Shown in pieces: positions 59,708 to 64,000 of a stretch of 64,000 nucleotides of DNA. The position numbers were made by a program, and so were the translations under genes. The notes under the pieces are model-generated. The model was not told where the DNA came from and ran no database searches. It saw nothing but the letters and a program-made list of their open reading frames with translations. The stretch covers positions 96,017,639 to 96,081,638 of the forward strand of contig CM075653.1 of assembly GCA_037953625.1 (NCBI GenBank), written 5' to 3'. The stretch comes from Crotalaria pallida (taxonomy: Eukaryota; Streptophyta; Magnoliopsida; Fabales; Fabaceae). Each line of letters starts with the position of its first letter. Positions within the stretch are counted from its first letter, which is position 1.

Positions 59708-60241
59708 GACAGTGCTGTGCAACTATGGAAACATGTTTCTCACAGGCATAGTTTCTTTTATTTGGAGCAGCAGATATTGAAGCATGGTGCTGCTGCCAGT
59801 GGTATAAGAATCAAACAGATGGATCAAGGTATTGACTTCTTTTTGTCTGATCAAAGTCGTCTCAGATTTGTGGAATTCTTGGAGAAAGTTGCCGCATGAT
59901 AAGCAGCTTGTTTATCATGACCCTAAGAGTAATAAATACAGCTACTGATATATACATTTGCTGTTGAAATCTTCCCTATTTTCTATGACCCATGAGGATT
60001 TAATTTGACCACCTCCAAAAATTGCTGTTAATTTGGGAATTCTTGATCCTCTTGTGATTTGTACTAAGTATACCAATGCTAACATCGTTGCTTTGCTTGA
60101 TCAGTATTGGACGTATCCTTCTTGTCTTAGATGTTGAGGTTGTTTTTTCTCAAGTTACTATTGGTGTCACAAACTATGTTTTAGCAGATGCTCAAGTGGC
60201 TTGTGCGTGTGTCAGACTTTAGAAAAAATGACACAATATTT
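59708..60241 (+). pseudogene. NMD3: Captured NMD3 (60S ribosome export factor) fragment
   Basis: The translation pieces read AVQLWKHVSHRHSFFYLEQQ, then GIRIKQMDQGIDFFLSDQSR, then HDKQLVYHDPKSNKYSY, then PPKIAVNLGILDPLVICTKY and finally LDVEVVFSQVTIGVTN. These follow the order of plant NMD3, the adaptor that links nascent 60S subunits to the export receptor. They lie in different frames, with internal deletions and stops, and no introns are seen between them. N- and C-terminal parts are absent. It is clearly a degenerate fragment. Confidence 0.8.
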
Positions 60242-61238
60242 CAACCAGGACTCAAGTGGCTGATCTTGATGAGAGTGAGGATGACAGGAAGGACGGTATT
60301 TTCAACTTGGGTTGGTGTTTGAGTCCTCCAAAGCTGGGTTCACTTTCAATGGTTCTATTAGTCAAAGTGTAAGTTTCTTCAACTGCTACTTTTTTTGTTT
60401 TTGTTCTTTCTATTTTCTCTTCCTTTTGTTGTTACTGTTTGATTTTAATTAATAATTAATAATTGTATTTTCTCTGCCTTGGTATTATTTTATAAATTTC
60501 TAAAATTGGATTGACAAATTTTATTTAGTCTATATGAATCTCTTATGTGACTTGAAATTGTACTTTTTATCAATAAGTAGTTGCAACTACAAAGGCAAGT
60601 TTAACTTTCTGTTTCTGACTCTGTATGCCCTGTTTTTGGCCTGGTTTATATGTACATGATCTTTTGCAATTAATTCCACTGGTACCAATCTGATGCTTGC
60701 TCATGTTTATTCATAGTTGGTTCCTCAGACTCTTTTTGCAACTTTTTGGCTCTCTTTTCACTCTTTTCTTTTAGTGGAAGGATGCTAACGTCTAAGTATC
60801 TGCTTTCTTGCTAGCAATGACTCAGTATTTGGTTGCATGTGAATGTTCTTTGATGTTAGACATGGTTTTTGAATTTTGTAGTTAGTAATTGATTAGCTGG
60901 TAGTACTATTGTGAGTTGTGAGCCGGATAATTGGAGCATGTGGTACTTTCTGTTTCTGTTGTTCTTATTGTCCTTAGAAATGTTTTAATTCTTTTGATTC
61001 GTGATATATTTATTTTAATGCTTGGCTGGTGCGAGTAACCATGCATCAGGTGCTGATTTTGTTTAAATTTTAATCTTAATTGATTACTTTCATGCAGATA
61101 CTCACATGTATTCTGTGGTCTGGTCAAATTTGTATTCTTCGCAACTTTGCAAGATAAGTTCAGCAACTAGTTGTAAAGCAGGGCATATACTCACTTGGTT
61201 TGTCTCTATTTTATTAAGATTGGTGTTTAATATTTCAG
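60242..61238 (+). other. CACTA interior: mostly intron-like, one possible exon
   Basis: A short open segment (about 60245-60368, with acidic text ADLDESEDDRKDG) ends at donor AAAGT|GTAAGT and may be a further captured exon; I cannot assign it. The rest is AT-rich with no recognisable coding sequence. Confidence 0.35.
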
Positions 61239-61308
61239 GAAAGGGCTAAATCTCTGAAGCTACCCACCCATATGACAATTGATGCTGGGAGAACACGGAT
61301 TGCACCAA
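61239..61308 (+). pseudogene. Captured exon of a peptidyl-tRNA hydrolase (PTH2 family)
   Basis: A 70-nt segment bounded by acceptor ATATTTCAG and donor CCAA|GTGAGT reads ERAKSLKLPTHMTIDAGRTR then IAPS. The DAGRTQIAPGS-type motif is the substrate-site signature of the PTH2 family (here Gln is replaced by Arg). It is a single internal exon, so no enzyme can be made. Confidence 0.6.
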
Positions 61309-62400
61309 GTGAGTACTGAAAATATAGTTAACTTCTAGCTGATTGATTTCTTGTATCAGCCACATAATTGAAATCACCATTATTGTTTATGTTTTAATTT
61401 ATCCTAGCAGTAATGCATAAGTCATAAAAAAAGGTCTAGCTCAGAACTTGTATTAAATTGTGTCTGCAGGGTCCATGTACAGCTAGAATTGAAAGTTTGA
61501 AACTAGAGATAATATTCCACCATCCCCTTAGAATAAAATGGTTATCTTTTTTTTTTCCTCATTATTTATATTGAAGTTGAACCCATGCTCAAAATTACTG
61601 GTTCTTGCATACATTCTACAGTAAAGAGGAGCTTAGTTGGTTCCTTTGGGTTGACTGTATTTTTTTTTATCCAATGAGAGAAAAGATAAATTGATTTATG
61701 TTATCAATAGTTGTTAGAAACTGAGAATGAATTGCAAACAGGCTTTTCTTTCATACCTCCCAAATAAGCTGGGACAATATGATGTCCCTGAGAAGAATGT
61801 GATATCAAATTCAATCAATTAACAATTTTTTTGTCCTCTCTTTGCTATTTTATCCTCACACATATCTTCCAATTTGTATGCCAAGCAATATACAATTTTT
61901 CATTCTGATATGTGTGCCAAGCAAAAAAATACTCATTTTTCTTAAAATCTCTAGTGGTATTTTATATCATGAGATATATACTTCAATGAAAATATAAAGC
62001 TTTTTCTGTTTTTATTTTGATATCCTGTAAGATTACTACACTCATAGGCTATGTTAACTTCATACTTCTTATTCAAGTTGTACTAGTGAACAATTTGTTA
62101 CAAAGCATATAATTTCTAACTGTCATTTGGTATGACAAAGCATTTAATTTGTTACATCAGTCATCTATTATTTTTTTTTATGCAGGTATCACTATCTTTC
62201 GCTGTGCACATGTGATGTGGAAAATGATGATGCAAGCGTTATCTATTTTTTGGTGAACGATGCAAGCTTTATTTAGATATATATTATGGGATTATTATTA
62301 TCATGCGCCTATTTTGTTGACATTATGACCTAGTAATTCAAGATTTAGCTTCCAACAATACTATATATAGGCTGTACATATATTATAAACAATTAATTAG
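61309..62400 (+). other. CACTA interior: no gene recognised
   Basis: AT-rich, intron-like. An acceptor-like TTTTTATGCAG at about 62185 could start a terminal exon, but the following frame is short and unfamiliar. Confidence 0.4.
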
Positions 62401-62404
62401 TAGA

Positions 62405-62407
<3 letters not shown>

Positions 62408-62449
<42 letters not shown>
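62408..62449. repeat. (TA)n microsatellite in CACTA
   Basis: About 20 TA dinucleotides immediately before the subterminal array of the CACTA element. Confidence 0.95.
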
Positions 62450-62452
<3 letters not shown>

Positions 62453-62579
62453 TGTTTCATTTCTGTTAATTGCCTCTTGTTTCATATCGGTGCATGTCTT
62501 AATTCTTGCCAAGATGCGTGCGGTAAAAATAATAATTCAGAGTGGTTAAAAAATTAATTCAGATAAGTTCTAAATAATA

Positions 62580-63060
62580 TTTCAGAGCGGTTCAAAAAAT
62601 AATTCAAAATCAGATCAGTTCAAAATAATAATTCGGACCGGTTCAACAATTAATTCGGAATTTGTAGTTAAAAATAATGATTTAAAAGAATTATTCAGAC
62701 CGGTTCAAAATTATGATTCAGACCGGTTCAATATTATTATTCAGACCGGTTCAAAGAATTATTTAGACCGGTTCACAATTATTATTCAGATCGGTTCAAA
62801 GAATTATTCAGATCGGTTCAAAATTATTATTCAGACCGGTTCAAAGAATTATCCAGACCGGTTCAAAATTATTATTCAGACCGGTTCAAAGAATTATCCA
62901 GACCGGTTCACGATTATTATTCAGACCGGTTCAAAGAATTATTCAGACCGGTTCACAATTATTATTCAGATCGGTTCAAAGAATTATTCAGACCGGTTCA
63001 AAATTATTATTCAGATCGGTTCAAAATAATTATTCAGACTGGTTCAAAAATTTAAATCAG
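62580..63060 (+). repeat. CACTA right subterminal repeat array
   Basis: About twenty copies of a unit of roughly 20-23 bp, core ATTCAGACCGGTTCAAA, alternating between AATTATT and GAATTATT spacers, with variants CAGATCGGTTC and CAGAGCGGTT. Long subterminal arrays of transposase-binding motifs are a hallmark of CACTA elements. The left end has far fewer copies, so the two ends are strongly asymmetric. Confidence 0.92.
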
Positions 63061-63215
63061 AGCGGTTAATAACCAGTCTCGTTAATATAAAAAAGACCGG
63101 TTTATAACTGGGCTAATTTAACATGTATTTTTAGCAACAGGGGCTTTAAGACCGGTTCGGAACCGGTCTGAAAAATGGTTCGAAACCGGTCTGAAAAATG
63201 TATTTTGTACTAGTG
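63061..63215 (-). repeat. CACTA right terminus
   Basis: Palindromic pieces GACCGGTTCGGAACCGGTC and TTCGAAACCGGTCTGA lead into the terminal inverted repeat, ending TTTTGTACTAGTG at 63215, then ATC. Confidence 0.9.
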
Positions 63216-64000
63216 ATCCTTTCTTGCATGTCTTGATCTATGGTAGATCTTTGCAAAAGCATGAAGTTTGAACTTTGTGTGTGTGTAAAAGTCTTGGTTT
63301 CTCTTTGATGCATGTCACGATTTCAAGGAGTAAATTATGATAACAAGTTTTAAAAATGATTTTGGTGCAAAAAGGATTTTTAAACAAGATTTTGTGTGTG
63401 TGATGATGATTTCGTTGATGTTTGAAAAGAAAATGTTGTTTTGCATGATACGATCCATGAGTTTTAAAGCTTTGCATGTGAAAATAGAACCCAAGATCTT
63501 ACCTTGTGCATTTTGTCATTCGGCCAAACCTAGGGAAAGTAGGGAATCGTGTTTGATCCTTATTTTAGTTACATGCATGTTGAAATTTATGTGATCTAAA
63601 GATTTTTGATATGACCTTTGATTTTCATTGTGATAAATTTATTTAAAGAAATAAAAATTAAAGTTTGATGAAATTTTATGTGAAGCTCACGGTTTTGTCT
63701 TTATAGGTATTAAAGTATGTTATTTTGTTTTGCATGTGTGTTTCATTGATAAATCTAGGGATTTCAAGCATATGAAAATCTAAATTTTTTATTAAAGACT
63801 TGAAAGTGATTTTTGTGTTCCATTCGGTTTTAGGAACAAGTTTTACCTAAGCTATTTTCATTTTCCTTATGTGTTAATTGTGTGAGTTAGTTTGAATAAA
63901 TGAAGAGATTTGGTGCATGATTATGTAATTGAAAGTTTGAGCTATTTTTCTTATGCTTCATTCGGCTTGATTAAGAAATAAAAGAAATGAATTGATTTTT
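63216..64000 (+). mobile_element. Element G, 3' LTR, segment 3 (runs off window)
   Basis: Starts with the second ATC and continues the LTR at the point corresponding to 39530 of the 5' LTR, with only scattered single-base differences. The window ends at the equivalent of about 40310, so about 3.4 kb of this LTR and the right TSD (expected GTTGA, from 38098-38102) should lie beyond. Confidence 0.9.

Larger units (their letters stand above)
50642..63215. mobile_element. Pack-type CACTA (En/Spm) DNA transposon, 12.6 kb
   Basis: The left end starts CACTGGTATAAAATATATTT; the right end, reverse complemented, starts CACTAGTACAAAATACATTT. Over 28 bp of terminal inverted repeat I count three mismatches. 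Both ends are flanked by ATC (50639-50641 and 63216-63218), the 3-bp duplication typical of CACTA elements. Subterminal regions carry GACCGGTTC motifs, imperfect palindromes at the left end and a long array at the right. There is no transposase (TNPA/TNPD) coding sequence, so it is non-autonomous. The interior is a patchwork of host gene fragments, plus a Reina retrotransposon acquired later; without that the element is about 7.35 kb. Confidence 0.93.

Overview
This is repeat-dense flowering-plant nuclear DNA, almost certainly a eudicot and perhaps a legume (a guess from the repeat families and from the style of the captured gene fragments). I see no intact host gene, no rRNA or tRNA gene and no prokaryotic feature. 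Nearly every base belongs to transposable elements inserted into one another. Seven insertions are closed by target-site duplications (TSDs) that can be read directly: A (ACGTG), B (GTTGG), D (TCAAT), F (CAATT), H (GAGTG), a CACTA transposon (ATC) and a Reina-type retrotransposon (GTTTT).

Left part (1-28555): a stack of very long solo LTRs, each beginning TGTAAC and ending TGTTACA. LTR E (minus) contains LTR C (plus) and LTR F (plus). C contains A (plus) and D (plus). A contains B (minus). A-E are one family of LTRs about 6 kb long, and F is a relative. Middle part (28556-38102): a Ty1/copia LTR, remnants of Athila/Tat-like non-autonomous elements in both orientations, and a truncated LTR. 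Right part (38103-64000): element G has a 5.6-kb LTR, an initiator-Met-tRNA primer site and only 1.65 kb of internal DNA. Its second LTR is split by solo LTR H and by a 12.6-kb CACTA transposon, and runs off the window.

The CACTA element carries fragments of several host genes: a cation/calcium exchanger, a RING-type protein, a GDSL lipase first exon with its proximal promoter, NMD3, and a peptidyl-tRNA hydrolase exon. A nearly intact Reina chromovirus (5.2 kb, minus) sits in the intron of the captured RING gene. It is very young: its LTRs differ at one base in 375, and that base lies in the pol stop codon.

The most unusual feature is inside the giant LTRs. Family-1 LTRs share a promoter, a 5' exon, a candidate intron of about 2.3 kb, an exon of about 88 nt, a second candidate intron of about 1.9-2.1 kb, and a final exon opening directly with the ATG of a small ORF (120 codons in A and D). 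The ORF has a conserved aromatic N-terminal half and a basic NLS-like tail. LTR D lacks intron 1 at the predicted splice boundaries, as expected if a spliced RNA had been reverse transcribed. So these LTRs look like complete intron-containing small genes. I do not recognise the encoded protein.
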